Assembly (NCBI RefSeq): GCF_018991925.1
Contig: NW_024756494.1
Span: 1 to 64,000, forward strand
DNA: 64,000 bases
Source: Homarus americanus
Lineage: Eukaryota > Arthropoda > Malacostraca > Decapoda > Nephropidae
Direction of reading: 5' to 3'
Positions within the stretch are counted from its first letter, which is position 1. Each line of letters opens with the position of its first letter. Shown here in pieces: positions 1 through 12,240 of this stretch. The position numbers and the translations under genes are program-made. The notes beneath the pieces are model-generated. The model made no database searches. It worked only from the letters and a program-made list of their open reading frames with translations, and was not told the DNA's origin.

Positions 1-1187
1 CCCTTCTAGGTTACTGACAGTTTCTCCTGAGCTCTCCCCATTTTGTTAAGGATCTATCACCAGGTGAACATCACTGTGTTATCAAACCACCGTCAATCCA
101 GGCAGCTGTTGCTATTCTGCAGTTTCTCTTGAGACCAGTGTGGGTGTTTATGCTGGCTAGCGCTATGCTCGGGATATTTTCCTATTTCTGAATGTTATGC
201 CTGAAGGTTTGGGATCATTATTTCTTTTCTGGGTTAGGGACAAAGTCACTCATTCTCCTGGTCAGCACTCGGATCAGCTATGGGAAGTCATTAAACTTTC
301 AAATCAGCTTGACTCAATCACTGGCTCTTAATTTCCTACCTTGGGCTTCAAGTCTCTCTTTTCCTCGGCAACTCTTTCTCCTCTTCTGTCTCTCTGTGGC
401 AGCCTCCTGGGTTCTTTGGACCTGAATACCTTACAGAAATCGAGAGCCCCATACTGCCAGTCTTCTGTGCTTTGACAAATGCCGTCTGATCACAGGAATC
501 CCCAGTTCACGCTTGCAAAATATAGGAGATGTAAATTCTGGATTTGGCTAGCCTTCACGATCGCATCCAAACTCACCAGGGACACAGAGAACAATTAAGC
601 ACTCCTGTAAGTAATTATGTCAAATAACTGGTCCAGTTGCTTGGCAAAGCTGTCCTTAACTGCAAGTTTTCCTCTCCCAAGAGAGATATCTCTCAGTTTC
701 TTCTAACTGGCTAGCAGTCTCTCACTATCTTCTTCTGACTTGTTATGACTGGAGGCTTGAACTGAGCGTTAGCCAGAGTGTACTGTGCCAAGACAGCTTT
801 GGTCATATCACCGGCAATGTCTTTGTTTGTGTAAGTTCCTGGTTTTTTCACTGATTTGCCTGATTAAAACACTGTATCTCAAAGCATCTCTCAATGTAGG
901 CAACTCCGACTTCAGAGCTCTCTCTCCCAGACCGCAAGATAGTGACCGAGATGGCTGATTTTTGGTTCCTCGTCCTGACACAAGCAGCCATCGCAAATAT
1001 TATCAACTTATAAATGCATCAGAATCTGAAACAGAAAAAATATTGTTAGTTGGGTTGTTAAAGAATGAAGCCAGAAAGCAATGTTCACTATTTAATTGTA
1101 ATGCAATTAACGTAGCTGTACGTTAGATTTTCGATACATTTACGCTAAAATTACCCAGCAAAAGGTTGCAAAATATTGAAACTGAAA
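1..1187. other. No intact gene; degenerate coding-like stretch
   Basis: No intact open frame with a recognisable domain was found. On the minus strand, between about 1000 and 360, several short open stretches in different frames read like decayed coding sequence; one contains DMTKAVLAQYTLANAQFKPP. Stops and frame changes break it. I cannot assign a family. It could be a relic of a transposon ORF or of an old exon. It does not match the missing downstream SLC22 exons (no LPESPRW-type motif). Confidence 0.25.
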
Positions 1188-2035
1188 TTATTTTCTGTTT
1201 ATATACACTAAAAATTCACCAAAGTAATCCAAGTGTGGTCTCACAAGCGCAACATATAGTTTTAAGATGACCTCGCTAGTCTTGTAACTAACACTCCTTT
1301 GTATGAACCCAAGTACTTTATTAACATTGTTTCGAGCAAATAAACATTGTTTACTTGGCTTAAGATTCCTACTTATCATTATTCCTAAATCTCTCTCTCG
1401 CAGTCGGATTTCTCAATAACATCGTTGTTCATCTGGTATCTGGTTCCCTGTTTACATCTCCTATGCTGAGTACTTTACATTTGTCCACATTGAATTCCAT
1501 CTGCCATTTTTCAGACCATTCAAAAATTTGTTTAGATCTTCCTGTAGTTTTGCGGAGTCCTCGTCAGATTTAATAACACGTCCTATTTTAGTGTCATCAA
1601 CAAATTTGCTTATGCTGCTGTCTACGCCGATATTCATGTCGTATATGTATATAATATATAATAATGGTCCAAGTACTGAGCCTTGCGAAACTCCACTAGT
1701 GACGTTGCATCAATGGGATTTAGTGCCGTTAATGCTCACTCGCTGCTTTCTGTCCTGTAACCACGCCCTAATCCATTTTAGAATATCACCTTTAATGCCA
1801 TGAGCCTCCACTTTTCTTATTAGTCTTTCGTGGGGGACTCTTTCGAAGGCTTTGATAAAGTAGAGATATACCACATCATAATTGTGCACCTCGCCCACTG
1901 ATTCGAGAACTGATGAAAAGAATGTTAATAGATTCGTTAGACATGAACGCCTGCTTGTGAAGCCATGTTGGGAATCATTGATCAACTTGTGCTTCTCCAG
2001 GTGATTTCGAATAGAGTTTGAAATGATTGCTTCCC
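1188..2035 (-). pseudogene. CR1-type LINE reverse-transcriptase fragment, broken
   Basis: The minus-strand translation shows CR1/jockey-like reverse transcriptase blocks in several frames: NDSQHGFTSRRSCLTNLLTF, then YDVVYLYFIKAFERVPHERL (motif A region; the usual LDFSKAFD is altered to LYFIKAFE, so the catalytic aspartate is lost), then a decayed palm and thumb, ending near LVRPHLDYFGEFL. Frameshifts separate the blocks. It is dead. The same family in the opposite orientation lies at 4880-5752, across the TG satellite, and the two overlap over the thumb region. Confidence 0.8.
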
Positions 2036-2232
2036 TGATGACCTGGTTACGTAGATTTTTGTACAGGCGGTTGTTGGTGCAGTAGGCCTTGTTGCGCTGC
2101 TCAATTAATCTTTTGATAAGGGGTGTAATCTATGGGACATCATCGGGGTGGATCCTCAGTGTCTTGGCTGGAAAGAAGTGGTGGTAGGCTTTGGTGATAG
2201 TGTCCAGGTAATAACCCACTTGTTCTGCACAT
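2036..2232 (-). pseudogene. Linker fragment of a second LINE family
   Basis: The minus strand reads EQVGYYLDTITKAYHHFFPA, a stop where a tryptophan is usual, then ITPLIKRLIEQRNKAY and YKNLRNQVIREAI. This is the pattern of the endonuclease-to-RT linker of L2/CR1-like LINEs (FPxKTLRxHPDD, WITPxIKxLI). It runs straight into the CR1 RT fragment at about 2035, so the two are fused. Family placement is an inference from motif style only. Confidence 0.5.
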
Positions 2233-2298
2233 GTCTACCGTGATCACTTCAGTCCAGGGATACCGGGTCGCCCATTGTCCGAAACGCCGCATGGCAGT

Positions 2299-2477
2299 GT
2301 GAAGGTTAACAACATGTGTGTGAAGGTTAACAACGTGTGTGTGTGTGTGTGTGAGAGAGTTAGCACCATGTGTGTGTGTTTGTGAAGGTTAACAACGTGT
2401 GTGTGTGTGTGTGTGAAGGTTAACAACGTGTGTGCTTGTGTGAAGGTTAACAACATGTTTGTCTGTGAGGGTTAACA

Positions 2478-2537
<60 letters not shown>

Positions 2538-2549
2538 CTGGTTAACAAC

Positions 2550-2590
<41 letters not shown>

Positions 2591-2714
2591 GGTTAAAAAC
2601 GTGTGTGTGTGTGTGTGTGAAGGTTAACAACGTATGTGTGTGTGTGTGTGTGTGTGAAGGTTAACAACATGTGTGTGTCTGTGTGTGTGAGTTAACAACG
2701 TGTGTGTGAAGGTA

Positions 2715-2791
<77 letters not shown>

Positions 2792-3148
2792 TATGTGTGA
2801 ATGTTAACAATATGTGTATGAAGGTTAACAACATGTGTGTGTGTGTGTGAAGGTTAACAACATGTGTGTGAAGGTTAACAACATGTGTGTGTGTGTGAAG
2901 GTTAACAACATGTGTGTGAAGGTTAACAACATGTGTGTGTGTGTGTGTGAAGGTTAGCAACATGTGTGCGAAGGTTAACAACGTGTGTGGTGTGTGTTTG
3001 GAGGTTAACAATTTGTGTGTGTGATGGTTAACAACATGTGTGAAGGTTAGCAACATGTATGTTAAGGTTAACATGTGTGTGTGAAAGTTAAGAACATGTG
3101 TGTGTGTGTGAAGGTTAACAACGTGTGTGTGTGTGTGTGAAGGTTAAC

Positions 3149-3202
<54 letters not shown>

Positions 3203-4868
3203 GTTAACAACATGTGTGTGTGTGTGTGTGTGAAGGTTAACATGCATGTGAAGGTTAACATGTGTGTGAAAGTTAACAACATGAGGTGTGTGTGTGTGTG
3301 TGAATGTTAAAACATGTGTGTGTGTGTGTGTGTGTGAAGTTAACAACATAGTATGATTATGAGAAGGTTAACATGTATGTGAAGGTTAACATGTGTGTGA
3401 AAGTTAACAACATGAGGTGTGTGTGAAGTTAACAACGTGTGTGTGTGTGTGTGTGTGTGAATGTTAAAACATGTGTGTGAGGTTAACAACGTGTGTGTGT
3501 GTGTGTGTGTGAGGGGTTAACATGTGTGTGAAGTTAACAACGTGTGTGTGTGTGTGAGGTTAACAACATGTGTGTGAAGGTTGACATGTGTGTGTGTGTG
3601 AAGGTTAACAACATGTGTGTGAAGGTTAATAACGTGTGTGGGTGTGTGAAGGTTAACAACATGTGTGTGAAGGTTAACATGTGTGTGTGTGTGATTAACA
3701 ACACATGTGTGTACAAGGTTACAACATGTGTGAGGTTACAACATGTGTGTGTGTGTGTGTGTGTGTGAGTTAACATGTGTGTGAAGTTAACAACGTGTGT
3801 GTGTGTGTGTGTGTGTGAAGGTTAACAACATGTGTGTGAAGTTACAACATGTGTGTGAAGGTTAACAACATGTGTGTGTGTGTGTGAGGATTAACATGTG
3901 TGTGAAAGTTAACAACGTGTGTGTGTATGTGTGTGTGTGAAGGTTAACAACATGTGTGTGAAGGTTACAACATGTATGTGAAGGTTAACAACATGTGTGT
4001 GTGTGTGTGTGTGTGAGAGTTAACATGTGTGTGAAAGTTAACGTGTGTGTGTGTGTGAAGGTTAACAACATGTGTGTGAAGGTTAACATGTGTGTGTGTG
4101 TGTGAAGGTTAACAACATGTGTGTGAAGGTTACAACATGTGTGTGAAGGTTAATAACGTGTGTGTGTGTGTGTGTGTGAGGGTTAACATGTGTGTGAAAG
4201 TTAACAACGTGTGTGTGTGTGTGTGTGTGATGTAGTTTCTAACATGTGTGTGAAGGTTAACAACATGTGTGAAGGTTAACAACATGTGTGTAGAAGGTTA
4301 ACAATGTGTGTGTATGTGAAGGTTAACAAGATGTGTGAAGGTTAACAAGATGTGTGTGTGAAGGTTAACAAGATGTGTGTGAAGGTTAACTTGTGTGTGA
4401 AGGTTAACAATGTGTGTGTATGTGAAGGTTAACAACATGTGTGTGAAGGTTAACAATGTGTGTATGTGAAGTTTTACAACATGTGTGTGAAGGTTAACAA
4501 TGTGTGTGTATGTGAAGGTTTGCAACATGTGTGTGTGTGTGTGTGTGAAGGTTAACAAGTGTGTGAAGGTTGACGTGTGTGTGAAGGTTAACATGTGTGT
4601 GAAGGTTAACATGTGTGTGAAGGTTAACATGTGTGTGAAGGTTAACATGTGTGTGAAGGTTAACATGTGTGTGAAGGTTAACATGTGTGTGAAGGTTAAC
4701 ATGTGTGTGAAGGTTAATATGTGTGTGAAGGTTAACATGTGTGTGAAGGTTAACAACGTGTTTGTGAAGGTTAGCAAATGTGTGTGTGTGTGTGTGTGTG
4801 TGTGAAGGTTAACAACGTGTATGTGAAGGTTAACATGTGTATGTCTGTGTGTGTGAAGGTTAACATGT
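2299..4868. repeat. TG-rich satellite with AAGGTTAAC(AAC) spacer
   Basis: About 2.6 kb of (TG)n tracts of variable length, separated by the phrase GAAGGTTAACAACA or GAAGGTTAACA. The unit length varies. From about 4570 to 4750 it settles into an almost perfect 18-bp tandem unit (AACATGTGTGTGAAGGTT, ten or so copies). Long open frames occur in both strands (CVKVNM-type and MLTFTH-type) only because units are often multiples of three without stops. I do not regard them as genes. Confidence 0.95.
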
Positions 4869-4879
4869 ACACAGCAACA

Positions 4880-5752
4880 TAAGTAAATTTACTGATGACA
4901 CTAAAATAGGGCGTGTAATTAAATCTGAGGAGGACTCCGCAAAACTACAGGAAGATCTAAAAAAAAATTTGAATGGTCTAAAAAATGGCAAATAAATTCA
5001 ATGTGGGCAAATGTAAAGTATTTAGTCTTGGAGATGTAAACAGGGAAACCAGATATCAGATGAACAACGATGTTATAGAGAAATTCCGAATGTGTGAAAG
5101 ATTTAGGCGTAATGATAAGTGGGAATCTTAAGCCAAGTAAACAATGTGTATTTGCTCGAAACAAGGCTTATAAAGTACTTGGGTTCATTCAAAGGAGTGT
5201 CAGTTACAAGACTAGAGAGGTCATCCTGTAACTATATCTTGCGCTTGAGAGACTTCACTTGGATTACACAGTTCAATTCTGGTCACCGCATTACAGAATG
5301 GATATAGAATCACTAGAAATAATTCGGAGGAGAATGACAAGACTAATCCCGGGAATTAAGAACCTTGAGTACAGAGACAGGTTATAGCATCTTAATTTGC
5401 ACTCCCTCGAGAGACGTAGAGTGAGGGGCGATGTGATAGAGGTGTATAAATGGAAGTCAGGGCTAAACAAAGGGGACATAACAAAGGTATTCAAACTATC
5501 CAACAAGGATCGAACTCGTAAAATTGGTCCTAAATTAAACAAATTTAGATTTAGGCGCGACATAGGTAAACATTGGTTTGGAAGTAGAGTAGTGGATGAA
5601 TGGAACAAGTTAACAAACCTCATCTTTAAGTCGAATACGCTGGAAAGCTTCAAACATACTGTAGGTCAAGTGGATATATGAGCAATAGGGGTTGGGTGTA
5701 AATGGGACTGCCCAGTATGGGCCAATAGGCCCGCTGCAGTTTCCTCCATTCT
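4880..5752 (+). pseudogene. CR1-type LINE 3' fragment, broken
   Basis: Begins at the palm region (NLLTDDTKIGRVIKSEEDSA in degraded form) and continues through the thumb (LHSLERRRVRGDVIEVYKWK, FRRDIGKHWFGSRVVDEWNK) to the non-coding tail typical of this family (CCCAGTATGGGCCAATAGGCC...CTTATG). Several frameshifts and stops are present, so it is a dead copy. The orientation is opposite to the fragment at 1188-2035. Confidence 0.8.
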
Positions 5753-7271
5753 TATGGTGTAATATACACACAGAAACAACATCGTTGACCTATATACCAA
5801 TTTAGTTTGGAAGCACAGAAATTCCCTGAGAATTGACTGACCTTTAAGACAGAAAGACAGGCTGAGAGACCGAGAGAGATATATGTGTCTAATTCTATGA
5901 ATGATATATTGAGAGGGCAATGCAAGCTACAGTAGCAAGTAAGACAAGTTAAAATGTAGGAAGTACTGCTAACTTTACATAAGAGTGTATGAAAGAATAT
6001 GTAAACATTTACAGTCAGTAATTTATGGTAGCATTTGCGTTTATTACAAATGAAAACTAAAAACTTTAGCCATTACCAGGACAGCAGGGGTTTCTCTCAG
6101 CTGAATAAAATCGCCTGGCATTAGCCAGAATGAAATACAAAAGTGCGCAGCTGCCCCCAAAAGGGTTTATGGAGATAGATAGACTTTAAGCTATATGGTT
6201 CAACATATGGAACAGTCTGCCAACTGCTGTACTGGAAATGAGATTAGTAATAAGCCTTAAAATCTGCCTGGACAATATATTCCAGAATGACTGAGATCTT
6301 ACACGTACAATCATTACTCCAGGCTCCTTCCCCTTCCAAGGTCACCTCCAGGTATGATCATGATAGCCGTTACGGATATTAGGTATGGAAGTATGTAAAT
6401 GGTATTAATTACACAACGGTAATCCTACGACAATTGAAAATTATCAAAGAAAATTCATGTACGAGTATTTTTAAAATCCCTCCAAAAGGCACAGATAAAC
6501 ATAATTCATGTCGATAAAACAGGTTGGGTACTCCATATTCACATTGTGGGACGCCAAGATTACAGTCTCACGTTAGCATTGCCAAGCATTATACTTAAGC
6601 CTTATAACACTTCTTACCTTGTGTGAAATACTTGCTACATTCACTCCCTCCCTTCACAGTAAACCCACGGTTGTATAACTCATGATACACACTGGCCTGA
6701 CTTCCTGTGTAAACCTTTCGCCTGACCTTCCTTATTTGTGTAAAATCTCTCGTACAGGTTCCCTTCTTTCCACTTTGCAGTTCATTTTGCAAATATAGTA
6801 AAAATGTGTCATATGTTAGTAACGTGGAATTTACAGGAAATTCCATAAATTTTTACTAGTAACTAATGGTCTCACCCAACAAGGTGAAGTTAAAAATTCT
6901 CTTCAGGATTGCCTCTCCGTATACGTCTGGCAGCCTGGTATCGTGAAGGTACTTTCACTGTCATGAGACCCCATAATGATAGATTGAATTGAATTGAATT
7001 GAATTTAAAGTTTATTTTGCCAGAAAAACACAGATACAGAGTGGATAATAATAACAATATTAACATGGCTGAGCCAGTTGAGAACCAGAGCTCTCTTTTA
7101 GGCACCTGATATATTCTATACATTTATCTCAAGGAAGTATTATGTAATATTTAGTATCATCTGGAATAGTACAATAGCATGGTGGCAATAAGAACATCTC
7201 ATAATGTTACCACGGTTATCACTTCCATATTTATTAATTTTATTTATTTATTATTTTTTTAGTTTATATAT
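5753..7271. other. No recognisable gene
   Basis: Single-copy-looking AT-rich sequence. Short open frames exist, for example an 83-codon minus-strand frame at 6595-6846, but none shows a known domain, a splice context or a repeat relationship that I can see. It includes a short AATTG repeat near 6985-7005 and a T/A-rich stretch before the LTR at 7272. It may be the inside of the very large SLC22 3' intron. Confidence 0.5.
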
Positions 7272-7889
7272 TGTTACGAACCCCGCCACCAATTGTCATG
7301 ATCTACTTACCCAGCACTACGAACCACCCCATCTATTGTCCTGATCTACCTACCCGGCACCACGAGCAACGCCATCTAGGGACGAAACACGAGTATGACT
7401 AGCCTTAGTTACCACTCCGGGGTTTCCCTTCTCCATATCCTGGTTGTTGCGTCACCTCCTACAAGTCTTCTTCGTCAGCTCCAGTTCGATGAGAGTTCAG
7501 TTCACTCTGGGAAGTGACCACAGGATCACCTATCCTGGAAACCTACGGCACAGTGACTACCTACCGTCTTCTACAATACTCAGCCTTGCTCGTCAGCCAT
7601 CTCAGCTCCGCACTTTTTGTATTGCCTCCCCACGTCCACCTTGCTTCAAATTATTTTATGTTGAATAAATATGTATATACTGTTAATGTTTAGGTTAAGT
7701 ATGGTTAAGGGTAAATTACAGAAAGCTGAATATCTTGTTAAGGAATTTATGGTACTTCATTATACACAACAAAAACTCGCATCCTTTGTCTACCCTTTTA
7801 TAGTCCGATTGTCTTTGTTTTTTTATTATTGTTGCCTGTTGGGATCTGGGTAGACTCTTAACTATATTCTAAATCCCCAACTCGTAACA
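7272..7889 (+). repeat. 5' LTR of the deleted gypsy element
   Basis: Starts TGTTACGAACC and ends CTCGTAACA. It is nearly identical to 9288-9905 and has the same length (618 bp). Differences are scattered single bases plus TGAATAAAT versus TGTACAAAT around position 7660. Confidence 0.9.
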
Positions 7890-7891
7890 AA

Positions 7892-7909
7892 TGGCAACCG
7901 TGACAGGAT
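7892..7909 (+). other. Primer-binding site of the gypsy element
   Basis: TGGCAACCGTGACAGG lies two bases after the 5' LTR end. It begins with the TGG expected for complementarity to a tRNA CCA end. I do not assign the tRNA. Confidence 0.6.
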
Positions 7910-8164
7910 ACGACCTTAAGTACCATATTCCTTCCTCCCTTGTAACTCCTTGTTAATTATTCCTCCCAGTCACTTCTGTTCACAATTGCTTTACGGTTGT
8001 TTAAAGTTTCCTTCATATGTGTGTGCATATATTGGTATTATCGTACAGTAAGAGTGACAGACGTAGGATATTAGGTTCCAAGTGTCATAAGGCTTACCTG
8101 TTATTACACGTGGCAGTCGTGTAGTAAGTCTTATCGAGTGTAGGGAAGAATCCGGATCTGTTTA

Positions 8165-9241
8165 ATGCCGTACCCTCACTCCAGAGTAGGCTGTGCCAAA
8201 TTTATCAGTACGGTGGACTTATTGAAAGGATATTATCAAGTGGGACTCACGGATAGTGCAAAAATAATCTCAGCATTTATAACTCCATTTGGTCTTTTTC
8301 AATATTTGGTTATGGCGTTTGGCTTTTCTAATGCTCCGGCCACATTCCAGAGGGCAATCAATTACCTAATTCAGGACCTAGGTGGGACGTTCGCCTACCT
8401 GGATGACCTGGTGGTGGTGTCGGACGGCCGGGACGAACATCTGGTGCGTTTGGAGATACTGTTGGCACGACTGCAAGAGACTGGATTCACCATAAACCTG
8501 GCTAAATCTGCTTTTGGCCGGGCCTCAGTGACTTACCTGGGACATATCGTTGGGCATGGTATGGTGAGACCCAAGGATGCAAACGTTAAAGCCATCTTGT
8601 CCTTCCCCACTCCAAGGACGAGGAAGGAACTCATGTGCTTCCTGGGGATGTGCGGCTACTACCGTCGGTTCTGCAGTAACTTCTCCAGCGTGGCCGGACC
8701 CCTCACAGACCTAACCAGTTCTGCGGTCCCTTACATCCGGAACCAGAGGTGCGACCAGTCTTTCCACCGCCTCAAAGCCTTCCTTGCCTCCAAGCCTGTA
8801 GTCCACCCCCCTGACTACACCTTGCCCTTCCATCTGCAAATCGACGCTAGCGGTGTCGGAGTGGGGGCTGCGCTCCTACAACCCGACCCAACCACTGATG
8901 TCCTTCACCCTGTGGCATACTACTCCGCCAAGTTGAAAAAACATCAGACCAACTACTCGACCATAGAGAAGGAGGCCCTGGCTCTGGTGTTGGCAATAAA
9001 GAAGTTTGAATGTTACCTCCAGTCTTGCCCACAAACAACCCCAGTCTTCACCAACCATAACCCACTCACGTTCATCCAAACCAACAAGACCTCCAACCAG
9101 CGAATCCTCCGCTGGGCTCTCCTCACCCAGCCCTGTAATCTACAAGTCCGGCACATAAAGGGGGTGGACAACCTGATTGCGGACTCCTTATCCCGAGCTC
9201 CAGTGGAAATGCAAGCGCTACTCTCCAGACGCACCAGGTGA
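8165..9241 (+). pseudogene. gypsy pol fragment: RT palm, thumb and RNase H
   Basis: A 358-codon open frame. It starts close to RT motif A (FISTVDLLKGYYQV, aspartate present), followed by FGLFQYLVMAFGFSNAPATF, the catalytic box YLDDLVVVSDG, LGHIVGHGMVRP, the LGMCGYYRRF thumb motif, and RNase H (QIDASGVGVGAALLQ, TIEKEALALVLAI, HIKGVDNLIADSLSR). The usual RNase H TDHNPL box reads TNHNPL, so one catalytic aspartate is replaced. The RT fingers and everything upstream are missing, and no integrase follows. The frame was probably created by two internal deletions. Function alone is unlikely. Confidence 0.9.
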
Positions 9242-9275
9242 TCACCTCCTTCGCGCCCGCGCTACGGAGGTCTTT

Positions 9276-9285
9276 GGAGGGGGGG
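9276..9285 (+). other. Polypurine tract of the gypsy element
   Basis: GGAGGGGGGG lies two bases before the 3' LTR, as expected for plus-strand priming. Confidence 0.75.
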
Positions 9286-9287
9286 TG

Positions 9288-9905
9288 TGTTACGAACCCC
9301 GCCACCAATTGTCATGATCTACCTACCCAGCACTACGAACCACCCCATCTATTGTCCTGATCTACCTACCCAGCACCACGAGCAACGCCATCTAGGGACG
9401 AAACACGAGTATGACTAGTCTTAGTTACCACTCCGGGGTTTTCCTTCCCCATATCCTGGTTGTTGCGTCACCTCCTACAAGTCTTCTTCGTCAGCTCCAG
9501 TTCGATGAGAGTTCAGTTCACTCTGGGAAGTGACCACAGGATCACCTATCCTGGAAACCTACGGCACAGTGACTACCTACCGTCTTCTACAATACTCAGC
9601 CTTGCTCGTCAGCCATCTCAGCTCCGCACTTCTTGTATTGCCTCCCCACGTCCACCTTGCTTCAAATTATTTTATGTTGTACAAATATGTATATACTGTT
9701 AATGTTTAGGTTAAGTATGGTTAAGGGTAAATTACAGGAAGCTGAATATTTTGTTAAGGAATTTATGGTACTTCATTATACACAACAAAAACTCGCATCC
9801 TTTGTCTACCCTTTTATAGTCCGATTGTCTTTGTTTTTTTATTGTTGTTGCCTGTTGGGATCTAGGTAGACTCTTAACTATATTCTAAATCCCCAACTCG
9901 TAGCA
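9288..9905 (+). repeat. 3' LTR of the deleted gypsy element
   Basis: Partner of 7272-7889, with the same length and ends (TGTTACG...TAGCA). It is followed directly by a long (AT)n array. Confidence 0.9.
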
Positions 9906-10674
<769 letters not shown>

Positions 10675-10675
10675 C

Positions 10676-10745
<70 letters not shown>
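10675..10745. repeat. (AT)n microsatellite
   Basis: A pure AT run that lies between the form II terminal segment on its left and the GCAAGTAAATCACTG end of a minus-strand PLE on its right. Confidence 0.97.
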
Positions 10746-10748
<3 letters not shown>

Positions 10749-12240
10749 AGTAAATCACTGTAGGTGCGCGTGATCTAGGTATATGCTGATAACCACAAGG
10801 AAAGAAGAAAACGCGAAGTTCCCAAGCGCTTGCGTGTAATTCACATCTTCAGGGGTGAGTACAGACTAGAGAGAGAAATACAAATCAAGGTGTATATATA
10901 CAGAGGAGGGTGAGACCAGGTCCGCAATGGTCAGGTATTAGGTAATGACCCTACTAATCTTTAAATAGCACACAGCGGTTGGTGGTCAGGTCAGATGGTC
11001 AGGTGACCCGGCCTTCTCACCTGGTTACAAATCTTCTTAATTACAAAATGTCCAGCTTGTACATGCCGTTACTCAAATTCATGTTGAATGCTTCGGTATG
11101 TTTAATAAGACTAGATTCTATGATGTTCCTACTATCAATTGAATTACATGGTAATATTGAGGAGGCATTATCCCAGTCAATGCAATGCTTGTTATCCCTC
11201 AAATGAACAAACAGAGCATTGGATTCCTGGCCTGTCCTAACACTGTATTTGTGTTGTTTAATTCTAGTTGCAAGATCTTTACCTGTCTGGCCTAAGTAAA
11301 ACAAATTACATTCCTTGCAAGGAACTATATAAATGCAACCAATTGTGTTGTTGGGGGAGTTCTTGATTAACATTTGTTTAACAGTGCATGAGTTTTTAAA
11401 TGCCACATTGACGTTCCAGGTTTTTAGTTGTGAAGGAATGTGTGAGAAATTTTTGTGAAATGGTAAGATTAAGATATTCTTATGGTCATGGGTGGGCTTG
11501 GGATCAGTTCTATAAAAAGTTTTCTTAGTAATGTTTAGGCATTTGTCTATGAAAGATCTAGGGTATTTAAGGTTTGAGCCAATATTATATATATATATTT
11601 GTATTCCTCATCGATGAATTCCGGATTGCAAATTCTCAAGGCATGTAAAAACATTGTTGAAAATACTGACTCTTTGACTTTATTATGGTGGGCAGAATAA
11701 TAATGAATGTATGAACACATATTAGTTGGTTTTCTATAGATATTGAACTTAAAAGTGTTACCTATTCTATGTATCAGACAGTCTAGGAATGGCAATTTAC
11801 AGTCTTGCTCTAATTCCACAGTGAATTTGATCGAGGGGGCTAAGTTGTTAAGTTGTGGCAGGAAAGCTTTTAGGTCCTCATTACATGGCCAGAGACATAA
11901 TACATCATCAACATATCTAAACCAGACTGCTGAGGGTGGTAAAATATTACTTAATAGTTTCTTTTCAAAGAATTCCATATATAGGTTGCTTAATACAGGT
12001 GAGAGTGTATTACCCATTGCCATACCAAATTTTTGAGCATAATCTTCTCCATTGAATTCGAATTTGCAATCCTTAATACATAGTTTGATGAGTTCGATGA
12101 AGTCGTCTTTCGAGACGGGCTGTGAAATATCATCCAGGGAATCTATGAGGAACTCCAGTAAATCATCAACTGGGACCTGTGTAAAGAGTGATGTTACATC
12201 AAAGCTGACCAGTTTAAAATCATAATTAATGTGTAAGTGT
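10746..12240 (-). mobile_element. Penelope-like element, 3' half, broken
   Basis: The minus strand reads RT C-terminal blocks (MAMGNTLSPVLSNLYMEF, VWFRYVDDVLCLW, then FLDCLIHRIGNTFKF; 12023-11547) and, after a frame break, a GIY-YIG endonuclease (IGCIYIVPCKECNLFYLGQT, TRIKQHKYSVRTG; 11406-11041), followed by the 3' non-coding end and a hammerhead-like motif. PLEs reverse transcribe their RNA at chromosomal nicks, and the GIY-YIG domain makes the nick. The RT catalytic YVDD is intact, but MAMGN is followed by T where sister copies have P. The upstream part of the element is present in reverse orientation at 12241-12723. Confidence 0.9.
10817..10860 (-). ncRNA. Hammerhead-ribozyme-like core (form I, damaged)
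   Basis: Minus strand CCCCTGAAGATGTGAATTAC, then ACGCAAGCGCTTGGG. The conserved GAAA box reads GCAA here, so this copy is predicted inactive. Confidence 0.45.

Larger units (their letters stand above)
7272..9905 (+). mobile_element. Ty3/gypsy LTR retrotransposon, internally deleted
   Basis: Two 618-bp direct repeats (7272-7889 and 9288-9905) with TGTTACG...TAACA/TAGCA ends enclose only 1.4 kb. A primer-binding-site-like TGGCAACCGTGACAGG follows the 5' LTR and a G-rich polypurine tract precedes the 3' LTR. The inside holds only the RT palm-to-RNase H part of pol: gag, protease, the RT N-terminus and integrase are absent. The flanks share ATAT (7268-7271 and 9906-9909), a possible 4-bp target duplication, but the site is (AT)-rich so this is weak. 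The LTRs differ by only a few bases, so insertion is fairly recent. Confidence 0.9.

Noticed and set aside
2661..4777. His/Thr-rich and Cys/Val-rich frames in the TG satellite
   Set aside because: Simple-sequence artefact without start, domain or splice context.
2299..4868. GGTTAAC repeats as telomere-like sequence
   Set aside because: The unit is not TTAGG or TTAGGG; it is spaced by (TG)n and varies in length, so it is a satellite, not a telomeric tract.
6595..6846. 83-codon minus-strand frame
   Set aside because: No family resemblance, no splice sites in register with the SLC22 phases, and no repeat relationship.
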